Below are positions 21,601 through 34,000 of a stretch of 64,000 nucleotides of DNA, in pieces (position 1 is the first letter of the stretch; each line of letters starts with the position of its first letter). The notes under the pieces are model-generated. The model ran no database searches. It was not told the DNA's origin and worked only from the letters and a program-made list of their open reading frames with translations. Source of the DNA: Ostrinia nubilalis (Eukaryota > Arthropoda > Insecta > Lepidoptera > Crambidae); contig NC_087093.1 in assembly GCF_963855985.1 (NCBI RefSeq), positions 4,843,501 to 4,907,500 of the forward strand. The letters run 5' to 3'. A program made the position numbers and the translations under genes.

Positions 21601-23700
21601 ATTTCTATCCGGTGTTAGCTCACGCAAGCACGCGGATGTGATTTTACAAAATATATAATATACATTATATTTTATTTATATCCAAACACTTATATAGAAC
21701 CGGGTATAGTTTTCGTCACGTAGCCACTCCAATGCACAACATTTATAAATTTTACAAATACTCACTCCTAATCATGATATGTTTTGTTACACGATTGCTC
21801 CTAGTTTGGATGTCCTAGACCGAATCGATGGTCGATGTGATCATCCCATAGTCAGCGGCGGCGTTGATGTTATTTTGTTTAAATAATTTTCTATTGTAAT
21901 GCAGGCTACAAAAATGCGAAGAAGCAGCATGAAAATAAAGCTTTCAACTGATTCAATATTAAACCGGAAGTATGCTCGTATCTATACAGCGACAGGTAGG
22001 TACAGTTGATTACATTAAAAGTGATGCCTTCCGGGTATGCAAGCTCACGTCAAAGTCACCAGAGCAAAGAAGGACGACATGGGATATTTATTCTGTTTCC
22101 CTCCATTATAATTGGATTGTTTATGATTACAGAATATTTTAAATTCAATTCCAGCTCTTCAGCTGTTTAGCGACAGACGTTGTTTGTCAGAGGTTTTTTT
22201 CTCTTTCGCGTATATTGAATTTCTTAGAAAATGTTTTATTTATATTTCGGGCTTATAATTTTATCCAACAATGTAGAGTCTCACTAGGATTGGTGGTGTA
22301 CGACAAACGGTTAAGGGACTTGTTCCAAATTTACAAAAAATAACACAGATAAGTAATTCCAAATATTCAAGTAATGAACAAAAGTAGACTGAAATGAAGT
22401 ATCCACCAGGCATTAAAAATTGTCCTTTCTTTAAAATTCTCTGATTCCTTTTATATCTCAAGCTGCGAGTATCTGTGGTGCTTATATCGCCGCCGCAAAA
22501 TGTTTATGTCGTGGCCACATGCTGTCTACTGTGACGTTTCATCGATACTGCCCCACATTTGCTGAGCCGACTGTACTTTTATTAACGATGATTTTTGAAA
22601 ACATCTTTTCTAGAGTATTTTTAAAATATGTTTTTGCTTTACACTTTTGGAATCTAATCCTATTGAAAATATTTTGATAAATTGAACGAGATTTGAGTAA
22701 AATTTTAGATTAATGTAAAACTTTTTGGTAGTTGTCGAAGCATAGAATGAATCATACAAAATTAAATCGCGCCCTAAAATTCTTTGGCCTTAACAACACT
22801 ACAGTGGACAGGGATCTAGCATTGGTTGGTTAGCGTTTAGTTTTAGGTCATTATAAATCCCTAACGTCCTAAATTCAGTCTCATAATTGCGCATACATAA
22901 GTAAAAGTTAATTTACAAAGGATTTACGAAAAAAGCGAGAAGCTCGTACGGTAATTTTTAATTACTTTTTTTATAGAGTGTAATTAATAAAGGTAACTTA
23001 TTTTTGTGACGAATTTTTATCATCTGCCTTTTATGGCTTTTAAAAATAAACACCTCAAAAATAGAGAAAACTAACATTAATAGCATGGCATGTAATTAAT
23101 TATAAAGAGTTCCTTTGATTGTTGAAATTTCAATCTTTAATTAAGGGGTTACAATTAACAAACGAAATAATTATGTGGTCACCTGTATAAGTCACTTGAT
23201 CCTGATAGTCGTTATACGCGTGGGCATAATATGAAGTAGGTTAAGTAATTGTCGTTAAATTTGCCTCTACTATTATTACTGCTAATTGAAATTAATAAGG
23301 AAAGGATTGAATTTCAAAGGACATTTATAGTAACTACTTGTAATTCAGTAATGACACTATCAAGGAACAATTACGATTAAGATCGAATAATACAGGGTAT
23401 AAGGTACAGTTGCATAAATAGATCTTTTTTTAGCCTGTTCATTGCAGCCTGTAAACGACATTTCAGTTATTTACAATAATGTACTTTCAAGTCATAAATT
23501 ACAATTGACTTCAATCAATTAATTAGTATTGTATCAAAACATCTGATTAAAAGACGAGGTAGTCTAAGACCGTTTTAAAATTTAAATGTAGTCATAGTAT
23601 AGGACTATATCAGCAACAATAATTGTTAGTTTATTAGAGTACTAATTAATTCATTTGTAATAAAATATCATTAATTTAATGTAACAAAATAGATGTTGAA
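18640..23700. other. Five kilobases of AT-rich DNA without recognisable genes
   Basis: Lies beyond the 3' end of the host gene. I see no ORF with a domain, no tRNA and no clear transposon ends. It could include the host gene's 3' UTR, since several AATAAA-type signals exist on the minus strand, but no single poly(A) site stands out. A CpG-richer patch lies at about 22480-22570. Confidence 0.45.
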
Positions 23701-23712
23701 AGAAAAAAGTTT

Positions 23713-23875
23713 TTCTTCTTGAGACTTAGTGTTGAGTAGACAATGGTTTTTGATACTAAAACTTATCTTTTTTCATTCAGAACACTCTTATTTTTCTTCT
23801 TGAGACTTAGTGTTGAGTAGTCTAATGGTTGTTTGATACTAAAACTGATCTTTTTCATTCAGAACACTCTTCTTT
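23713..23875. repeat. Two-unit tandem repeat, about 82-bp period
   Basis: TTTTCTTCTTGAGACTTAGT opens each unit (near 23711 and 23792). TTTTTCATTCAGAACACTCTT closes each one (to about 23790 and 23871). The units differ by a few indels, so this is a recent tandem duplication. Confidence 0.85.
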
Positions 23876-23879
23876 CATG

Positions 23880-24918
23880 TGGGATTCGGTACTTTAGTGT
23901 GAGAGCGCTAGCCTATACATGACATTCGATCACTACTCGCACTCGCGCTCTGACGCTTGACATCACAAAATCGCGCTATACATTCCAGTCAGAATAATAA
24001 TATGAACAGCGCTAGAATCACTTGCTATTTGGCGAAGGCTTTATTGAAATCATATTTGTTATTGACTTGCATTTGTGTTAATATTTCATGGATTTACTAA
24101 TTGATAAATATTTTTCTATCATTAGATTTAATAATAAGCCTATTATAGGATCGGAAGATTTTGCATCAATAATTTCAGCCGCAACTAAATTTAAAACGCA
24201 TACGAAATGTATCAGTATTTAGTACTAATTTAGTACTAGAGAATAGCACAACCTATGTTTGTATGGGTGATAGAATTTTGGCTGCAAATAAAGTCAAATT
24301 GGGGAGCACATCTCGTCATTAACTACAACATGACACTTTTAGTACTGATAATGTACGATGGACACGTTATAAAATGGTATCAATAATCACTGCTATAAGC
24401 ACCGCAACCGAACCGTCACAAATGAATTTTAAATTCAATTTGGCTCGTTCAACTCCACTATGATTGGTGACAGTCGCCGACGCGATTCAATTCCAGGCGC
24501 CATTTCGGTGAAATGACGTCGTAATTATAAGCTACGGATATACAATGCTACTTTTATAAAGTGGACTTTCATGATAATGCAAACTGGTTTGGATTTTGGA
24601 AATGCACAACTGTACTTAAAATAGCAAATAAATAGTTATATTGTTTTAAGTAACGTTAGTTCTGTAAGGAAATCACGAATGAGCGTTTCCCACTCGCGCT
24701 ATAGTTCAATACCCTTTGAAACACTATGAATAATACTATTTATGTAAATAGCATTCGTTTAAGAAACGGTGACAAGTAACATGTGACACTGTATATACAT
24801 TTTGACAAAGACAATTTCACGCTTTCACTCCGGCGTAAGTATACTTTTAGAAACGTAGACGTTTCGTAAAATCGTATGAAAAAATCGCATCGGCTCCCGT
24901 TTTATAACTATCATTCAT
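23880..24918 (-). other. Sequence just downstream of the host gene stop; probable 3' UTR
   Basis: Directly follows the stop codon at 24919-24921 on the minus strand. The 3' UTR must begin here; its end is not visible. No other feature is recognised. Confidence 0.4.
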
Positions 24919-25067
24919 TTAGAAGCTAAAATGGCACACAAACAGTACAACTAGCGCGAGTATATGCTTAGAATAGGGACATTTAAATCGATACGACGAA
25001 TTCATTTCTGGGCTAACGATTTTCACCGGCAGTTGTGTGGGCGGCGGCTCGATCCGTACCACGTTTA
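24919..25067 (-). CDS. Host gene last coding exon: juxtamembrane and GPI-signal tail
   Basis: Acceptor ATTCTTTCAG. Two bases plus 48 codons and TAA. Proline-rich IEPPPTQLP, then MNSSYRFKCPYSK and the hydrophobic terminus HILALVVLFVCHFSF. No charged residues follow the hydrophobic stretch, which favours a GPI signal over a transmembrane segment. Confidence 0.85.
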
Positions 25068-28000
25068 CTGAAAGAATACAAATAATTAGATCCACATTAA
25101 GTGGGCAGAATAATATCAAGAGTGGTCTATAAATATTCGGACGTGATAATCGGAGTTTATTTTTGTTTGTCTCCATAATATAATATTCAAATCTGCTTAG
25201 TGCTATGAAAAAGCTTTAGCCAAAGGTTGTCAGATTATAACGTGCTCAGCTTACTGTTTATTCTCTATATTCATATTTTTTATTCTCTGCCTCAAGACAA
25301 TTATAGCATTAAGATTCAATTTCATCATCAACATATTTTATTGTACTTATTCTGATGTACCTACATAATCATTGTCTAGAAGCCAGATTGTCATCAAAGA
25401 TTCCAGATAATACAAATAGAATCGGTCTGTTACAGAAAGGGATAATCACGCATTCAAAGACAAGAGCGTAGCTCTCAAATATTGATTCTCAAACAAGTAA
25501 TGAATGCAAAGTAATTTGTTATTCGAATGTGCCTTTGTGAGACCTTCGCTTGTGTCTTGCGTGTATATGTCTATCGCTTAAAGATTCGGCCAAACCAACG
25601 CGATCACACGCGATCAGCCGACGTGTAGCGATGGCGATCAATGCATTTAAAGGTTCGGCCAAACCAACGCGATCAGCCGGCGTGCAGCGATGGTGACCAG
25701 ACTTAAATGCATTGATCGCCATCGCTGCACGCCGGCTGATCGCATGTGATCGCGTTGGTTTGGCCGAACCTTAAGTCTAGTCGCCATCGCTGCACGCCGG
25801 TTGATCGCGTGTGATCGCGTTGGTTTGGCCGAACCTTAACTCAGTCAGTGTAGGTATGGGAGCGGTATGGGAGGGTGATTTTGTGACGTTCAAAAGTCAG
25901 CGAGACCTCAGATTTGTATGCGCGTCACGTCATAAAATATCAATGTCACTTCCATGCCTCAGGCACTGACTGATTTAAGCTATCTTTATCTATATCTAGC
26001 TGACCCGGCGAACTTTGTTCCGCCTTAATGGCAATAAATAAGCAGACTTTTTTTTAATTTCGAACGGGATAAAAAGTATCCTATGTCCTTTTCCTGGCTC
26101 TAAACTACCTCCCTGACAATTTTCAGCTAAATCGGTTCAGCCGTTCTTGAGTTATAAGTGGAGTAACTAACACGACTTTCTTTTATATACAGGGTGTCCC
26201 GTAATGTAACGTCAAGCCGGAACTGGGTGTTGAGGCAAGTTGTGCTGGTTATCAGAAAAATATAAAAAAAAATCTATGTGGCATATTTTAAAAATAATAG
26301 GCATTTAAAAAAAATCAAAAAATTCTACTCCAGGTGACGGTCCTTTTACTCGTGTTGCCACAAATCTTCACTTTTTCCAATTTTTTTTTTTGTTATGTAA
26401 CCCTGAATAATGCTTCTCTAAATTGTTATCAAAATTACAAAACCAGCTGCTCCAACTTGGATGAAAAAAATACATTATTCCCAAAAAAAAATATCAAAAT
26501 AAAATTTTTGCCTAGTTTAAACTGACTGTACTGAAAAAAAATTGTACTACGCGAGTGTGGCAAGTGACGTCATAATTTGGCGCATTTAGTAAGGATTCCA
26601 AAATGGTATAACACTTTGTAAAATCTTGCTGTAATTGTCGACAATTTTTGTTTATTGGAAATAATCCCGTTTTTAACTTTATCTACCTTGGTTAAAAATA
26701 TTATTCTAATGTGCCCAAAATTTAAGTTTCTGGCTTAAGTGAGGTGGAGAAGCCATTTTAAAAGGTATGAGCGGGACGGAGAGGGCCATCTTACCAAGCA
26801 GGGATGTTATGGATATCCGTAACCGTAACCGAAACTATCGGATATCCGAAATAAAAAAATGACCATAACCGTAACCGAAACTGATTCAAAAGTTACGGAT
26901 AGTTTCGGATAAAGGCCAAACTGCAAAACTCTATGAAATTTGCAGTATACACGCCGCAGCTGCAATGCCGCGCTGTAGATTTCATAGTTTTGCAGTTTGC
27001 GGTTGCAGTTTGAGGTCTGCGGCCCGTCTTGGAATTGTACCTTAAATCTTAATATTTGTTACCAACTTGTCTGGCATTCGCTGGCACCATCTAATATGCC
27101 AGCCTGTTTTACCTTTATCATACATAGGTGTCGTCTTAGTTGGTACATAAAGTAGCTATGTGGGTCACGCTCACGCAGCATCTTGCTATTTGTATTATAC
27201 CTACATTTTTGAAATTCTAATAATTCCGTAACCGAAATTATCCGAGACTTTCGGATAATCTGAAATGATTTCATATCCGTGACCGTAACCGAAACCGGTA
27301 TAATATTATTCTAATATCCGTAACCGTATCCATAACCGAAACTTCATATCCTTATTATCCCTGTTACCAAGTACAAGTGCAGGCAGGGCAGGTAGTAAAG
27401 GCGCGCGCGCACGGGTGACTTTTGTCACAGTATGTCAACTACTAATTACTGTCATGGTGACAAAAGTTTCTGTGACTGATTGTACGGTAGTCAGTCACAG
27501 AAACTTGAATTTTGGTTTCCCTCTGGACACGTGGTCCGACTGCTTTGTCCGACTAATCGGACCACGTGAACTTTTTTTTCCTATTGGTTCGATTAATCGG
27601 ACTACAAGGAATCGCAATTCCACTTCGTCCGACTAATCGGACTTGAAATAAATTAAGGGTGGTATGCAACAAAATCGATCATGGAAACTATTTCTCGTGA
27701 CAATTTCATATTAACTACCAATGCGATGCTCTTTGGTCATAATAATAACAAGAGCTTCCTCGTGAACGCTTGGCATGGAAAGGTTCACTATTAAATAAAT
27801 TTATAATAATAAATTTAAATTAATATTGATTTGAATAAATTAATACAAATATGTAAAGGTATAAATAATTTTAATTAAAGATTGTTTCATTCAATGTAAA
27901 ACGACCTCCTTTTAGTTCAATTCAAAGTTCAACTGAATTGAACTTTCAGGAAAAAAAACCGAAAAGTCAACTTTCTTAAGTAATCTTTCAAGGAAGTTGA

Positions 28001-31000
28001 AATAAACGGATTTTTTTTTATAAACATTTCCTAAATGTTTATATGTATTATTATAGATAGGTTATGTAGGTATTCATTTGTTTTCCACATCTTCAATAGG
28101 GATGTTTCCTGGGTAAAAAGCAAGAGTTTTAATTAGTCCGTCAGTTAGCTTATCAAAAAATACTCGACACCTATTTTTCACTTTTTAAAACTAATGAAAA
28201 TTTAAAGAGATAAAGCGTGCCAAAGTTCTAAAGAAAAGGCCCGTGACGTCAGTGAGTGCTTAAAAGTGCTGCACTTTGTGACGTCGCGCGGAACTTCAAC
28301 GCACTATAACTTTGTAATTATTTGTTTGATTGACAATTAAAAATATAAGTGTCCAATATTTTTTTATATTAAAATTGACGGACAAAAAAATTTTTTTTAG
28401 GAAACTAGCCTAAAAAAATCAATCAAAAATATTCAATAGATTTATTATAGTTGAATTTTTAGGAAAATATATTCCGTTTATTTCAGATTTCTAGAAAAAT
28501 TATGAAAACTATGGATGTTTTTCCTGAAAGTTCAACTCAGTTAAACTTTGATTTGAACTAAAAGGAATAGGTCTGTTATAGTTTTTCAATTAAGAAAATG
28601 CAATTACCTAAAAAGTGTTGAGTTAATGAAATAATAAATGTATCTTTCTTTCAAATAGGTTGCGCGGTTAAATGTCGGACCATGTAACCTTAAGAACAGA
28701 AAGTCTTGATAGTCCGACTCCTTAATCGAACCAACAGGAAAAAAAAGTTTACGTGGTCCGATTAGTCGGACAAAGCAGTCGGACCACGTGTCCAGAGGGT
28801 TTGGTTCATTAGAATAATAATTTTTAACCAAGGTAGATAAAGTTAAAAATGGGATTATTTCCAAAAAACCAAAAATTGTCGACAATTACAGCAAGAATTT
28901 ACCAAGTGTTATACCATTTTGGAATCCTTACTAAATGCGCCAAATTAGGACGTCACTTGCCATACTCGCGTAGTACAATTTTTTTTCAGTACAGTCAGTT
29001 TAAACTAGGCAAAATTTTTATTTTGAAATTTTTTTTGGGAATAATGTATTTTTTTCGTCCAAGCTGGAGCAGCTGGTTTTGTAATTTTGATAACAATTTA
29101 GAGAAGCATTATTCAGGGTTACATAACAAAAAAAAATTTGGAAAAAGTGAAGATTTGTGGCAACACGAGTAAAAGGACCGTCACCTGGAGTAGAATTTTT
29201 TGATTTTTTTTAAATGCCTATTATTTTTAAAATATGCCACATAGATTTTTTTTTATATTTTTCTGATAACCAGCACAACTTGCCTCAACACCCAGTTCCG
29301 GCTTGACGTTACATTACGGGACACCCTGTATATAGATTTGCTTACCTGTAACGGTCTGGTTCTGTACGTCAGCGAAACCTTCATCTTTACTGGCGTAGCT
29401 GGGTATGGTGCTGAGACAGGTGATGTCGACGGTCTGGTTGGGGTACAACTGCAGGGTGACCAGCGGGAAGTGGAGCGAGGAGTTGGTGATGGAGAGAGGC
29501 ATGCCGTGGTGGTGCCGGTGGACGTTGACCGTTCCGTGCGGCACGGTTAGTCGCTCGTCTACCTGTTTGAAAGTAGAAGGAAACATTTATATAGCTCCTG
29601 GAATAGCTGGTATTCACTGGATGATGTTTTTTTTGGTGGTAAATTTATTAAACCTGGCTGCACAAGAGTTGCAGTTCAGGGAACTAGAGGTGGGATTTGT
29701 CCCGTTATATGTTAACTTTTTGCTAGAGATCAGCCCTTGAATAGCTAGATTTAATCACTTAGATCAAAGGTAAGAAAAAACAGAAAAATTATAGTAACTA
29801 TTTCTAGTAACTGTACACAATAATATCATCAATAATTTGTGTACGTATTTGTACATAAAATATTATGAGTTGGGCGGACATACATTAAAATATCTTGACC
29901 CAATTTTACCCAGAAAGCAAAATATTTATTTATCTATGATGTTGTTACCCAGGCCCTTCTACAAATAACATTCAAACATTTCAATAACACACGTCTGTTC
30001 GAGACTTGATCCCAACTATTTCCTGTGATATCTTATTCACTCCCTATAAAACATTTTACGATAAGTATTCACTTTACCGGATGAAAAATATTTGCGTTTC
30101 TTGCTTCAACAAAAGCTCAAACTTTAATAAACGGTCTGTTGAGATCAGTATTCGATTCATGCTATTCGATCACCTTTGCAGCGATTTTTGCTTTGCCGCA
30201 TGATTGACTATGCCGCGATGCCGTATCGATAGCAAGATTACGTGAAAGGTAGGTAAATAGATTTCAGCAACGAAAAATGGACTAAATTCCTAGCTCTCAC
30301 AGAGAAATCGCTTCAAAAACACACAAAGGCCGCGTTCGCGTACGAACACGCGGGGCTTGGCGCGGAGCTCAAAGCGGCGAAGCTGACGCACATACTGACG
30401 TTATAGCGGGGGAAGTGTTCAATATAACGGAGGTACCTATAAACAGATTTGTGTTTTTTTTAAGTGTGTATGATTGGAGAAATATAGGTATTCCAAAAAT
30501 TTCCGTGGTCATTCAAATAATGAAATAACGCGTGCACATCGTTATAAATATCTGCTATGAAATTTTACTTCGTCAACTAATTATGAAAATGCTACTCTTG
30601 TTTTTACCCGACTGCGCCAGAGAGGGTTATTAACATTGCCTTTTTGAAAAATGTTTGCTAAAGAATCCTTGTCAACCGTAAAATACAATTTATTTAGTTT
30701 GGACGAGAACATCCAGAAACCCATTATCAGTTATGGAAATGTGCCTCCACACCAAAGAAGCCTTCATTTCAATGATAAAAGCTCAGACAGAAGGCAACGT
30801 TACTTTTGTTGAAGGCACTGCTGAATTAAATTACAAGCCATACCTAAATAAATACCTAACACAAAAAAGAAAAAGAGCACTTTATAAATCTAACTAAATT
30901 TAATTTCTGTATATACTTAAATCAGATTCAAACGCAAATAAACTCATTATTTGCGTAAAAATACTGGGTTGTTTTTGGGTATATTCATTAATACAAAGTA

Positions 31001-34000
31001 ACATCTAATTTTATTCTAAAACAGCTTAAAGTTTTGGTACACGTGCCAACGTATTTTTTTTCAATATTACCCTTTTCACGTTTCCAGAGAATACCAAGAA
31101 TTAAATTCTGTAATACAGAAGTTTTGGAGTTAGCTCTCCAGTTAGTTTTAAACGTTTTATTGTGTCAAATCCCTACAAATTGTATAAAAGAGGTCGTTCC
31201 GAAATCGACTAAATATCCACCTGGCTCATGTGCCAGATTTAAAAGATATTTCGTCGATAAACTTTTTGAAATATTCAGAATACAAAATATAGTCTGGGAG
31301 GTATTAAACATTCAAAATTTAGTACGTGATTCGACGATTATTGCTGCCGGTTGAACCATTTGAAAGCAAAATAAAACTATTCGTATGGGCGTGAGTTTTG
31401 CGATAGCATCTAGATAACTACCGGGAAAGGAATAAGGAAATTATAATTGTAAATGGCTACAAACTTTTGGTTAGAACGAAGCTAAGAATACTTTGTTAGG
31501 TAATCAAGTCGAGAATACTGGCGATAACATAAATGTTAATGTTTTTGTGAAAAAATGGTGGTAAAACTTTTACTTTTTGCCCTAAATAAATCAGTATTGG
31601 AATAACAACAGTAAACTTACAAATCATATTTGGTAAAAGTTCTTACTTTGTTCTTAAAATTATTTCTTTCGACTTTTTACCAAAAAGGTTCTTGTGTAAT
31701 GTGCTCATAATATTAACGCCTGCTAAAATTCTGTAAACACGGATATAATACCTCAAAATAACACAAGATTATCATCAAAAATACCTTAATCCGTATAAAA
31801 GGAGATTCATATCAAGGATTCACCACAATCATAAGAAATTCAAGACGGCATCAAACGTTTATTCTTGTGCCAAAATAATTTAGAAAAAGGTAATAAGAAC
31901 AGGCATTCCATACAAAACGTGCTTCATTTATGAAATGTTGGGAGCATTAATAGGCACACTTTGTAGGCAACTTAGTGATAAAGAAGCTGCTTAGTGATAA
32001 AAAAAATATAGATTTCTTTAAATAAATAAACAAAACAGTAGTATACTGTTATAATTAAATTTGCATAGTTTAGGCGAGTGCCGTAATAACAGTCCTGTTA
32101 AAATTAGACCTCTGTTATCAACAAAATTAGTACCTCGTCTTTTACAGACGGGTTATCGACGTGCCACAATAAATCTCATCTCTCATCATCATATAAGAAA
32201 AAAAAATTTAGTGTTCACTGCAGCCTGATAAAACACACAATGCTAGATTAACTCAATAGGGTAAGCCCTATGGAACTGAGGTTCATATTTTAACCTCATC
32301 CATGGGGTGCAGATATGACTAAAGGATGATCATGCTTATTCAGCGTTCAGCTTACACACTTATGAGGTGCAGATGTGACTAAAGATAGAGCAAGTTTGTT
32401 TCGATCAGGGGTGGCCAACTTGATTAGACATAAGATCTACTGTTTACTAACGAAACCCTGGGCGATGTACCACTTACATACTTCATGAAATCTTAAATGA
32501 AACAGCATAGTTTAGTACACAATCAAGTAGTATTTTTGCCTTGCCACGATCGCCTGGACTTATAGTCGCGATCGACCGGTTGGCTACCCCTGGTTTAGAT
32601 ACTAACCTAACCTATACACTTAACCTTCAAAACCTTGCAGCATCTATACCCTTAAGTGATCTGTCTTACCTTCACATTATTTATGAACCAGGTGAGGTGC
32701 GGCGCGGGGTGCGCGGGCGCGCTGTGGCACGTCGCTTCGAGGTGGTCACTGGACAGCAGCTTTTTGTGTTTAATTTTTATCTTCGGACGGTGTTTTTGAC
32801 GGACTGTAAAGATGGAAGCAGTTAGTCCTGCTGATATTAAGTAAAAGTTTGTGAGAATGGATGTTTGTAGCTCTCATATCTAAACTACTCAATCGTTTTA
32901 GAATAAATTTGCTAGAGATAGCAATCGGTCAGTTGGAAGCCATAGCCATAGGCCTGGGGAGGCATAGCTAGGCCTCCTTATAGCAACAGACGACCTATGT
33001 CTAAAGTCATGATGATGACGATGAAGAGTTTAAAACCCAATATAAAACATAGGATTGGTTACTTTTTGGAAAGAAAACACCCTGCAATAAGGACTTTCTG
33101 TGACAGGAGGCTCGGGAAAAAGCTAGTATTCACAATTTGAAATAGGTCCATCCAGTTTAATCTGGTTATGTAAAAGATACAAAAAAATGGAATATTGAAG
33201 TACTCTGAATCTCAAAGGACGTCATGTCAAAGTCGTACGATAATTTTTATAGTAATTTGGAAAAGGCACACATTTGTTTTAAAAAGCTATTACCTAGTTA
33301 GGTTACATTATTTAGGATCCGTATATAGGTACGCTCAAAGAACAGGAATTAGTTTGGTTACTTAGTAAACTAAAAGCACTTTTTAGAAGGAAATAATATT
33401 TTTACAATGAACCAAAAAGGCATTGATTTAGTATTCACTCATTTTAGGACTCTTAGAACGTTGTGCTCCATGGTAAATATTAGAGAAATTATAAGCTATG
33501 TATATGTATAGTGCTACTTAGTATAGGTAAGGTAGACACAAATAACAATTTGTGGGTTTTTGATGCTTTTTACTTACCGATTACAGTAAGCTCGTGAATC
33601 TTAGATACTTTGGAGTAGAGCGGCGTGTCGAGCGCTATCTCGCAGGCGTACGGCCCAGACGCCGAGAAGTCCAGCCTCTCCAACGTTATCGACGTCGGGT
33701 ACAGCTGGATTAACTGCAAAATAAACTATGTCTTAGGGCCCTCGCCCACGGCGAAACGCACTACGCGCGTTAGACGCATTTGCAACGCACTAGAGAAGTG
33801 ATGCCAACGCGCTACTAACGCGCTACAGCAGCGCGACTGCATCGCTACAAAAAGTCGCCGTGGGCGAGGGCCCTTAGAGAGGTAATAAAATCGCGTATTG
33901 CTTGATATTCTAGGTGAGTAAAGTGTGACGTTTGAAATTCAGCTGATATGGTGTATTAAGGTGAGTCCAGACTATGTAACATAACACGTTATAAAGCATA

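Larger units (their letters stand above)
26190..29328. mobile_element. 3.1-kb foldback element with 522-bp inverted arms, in intron 6
   Basis: The arms 26190-26711 and 28807-29328 are inverted copies along their whole length, starting CAGGGTGTCCCGTAATG. TA (or TATA) is repeated at both edges (26188-26189, 29329-29330), as for Tc1/mariner insertions. The pairing continues inward: 27516-27600 (TCTGGACACGTGGTCCGACT) with about 28710-28800. The interior holds at least three further insertions, listed separately, and no transposase ORF. The arms differ by small indels and substitutions. Confidence 0.9.

Noticed and set aside
29338..29740. Plus-strand ORFs of 70 and 111 codons
   Set aside because: They are antisense to host coding exon 6, whose splice sites and Ig residues are clear.
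31034..31354. 106-codon plus-strand ORF in intron 5
   Set aside because: No recognisable family and no conserved motifs; length is possible by chance.
32670..32748. Shorter version of host exon 5 starting at the TGTCCAG acceptor
   Set aside because: Phase does not fit exon 4; the upstream acceptor at 32803 fits and keeps the frame open.
32541..32825. 94-codon plus-strand ORF
   Set aside because: It overlaps host exon 5 on the opposite strand, where the phase-consistent Ig sequence lies.
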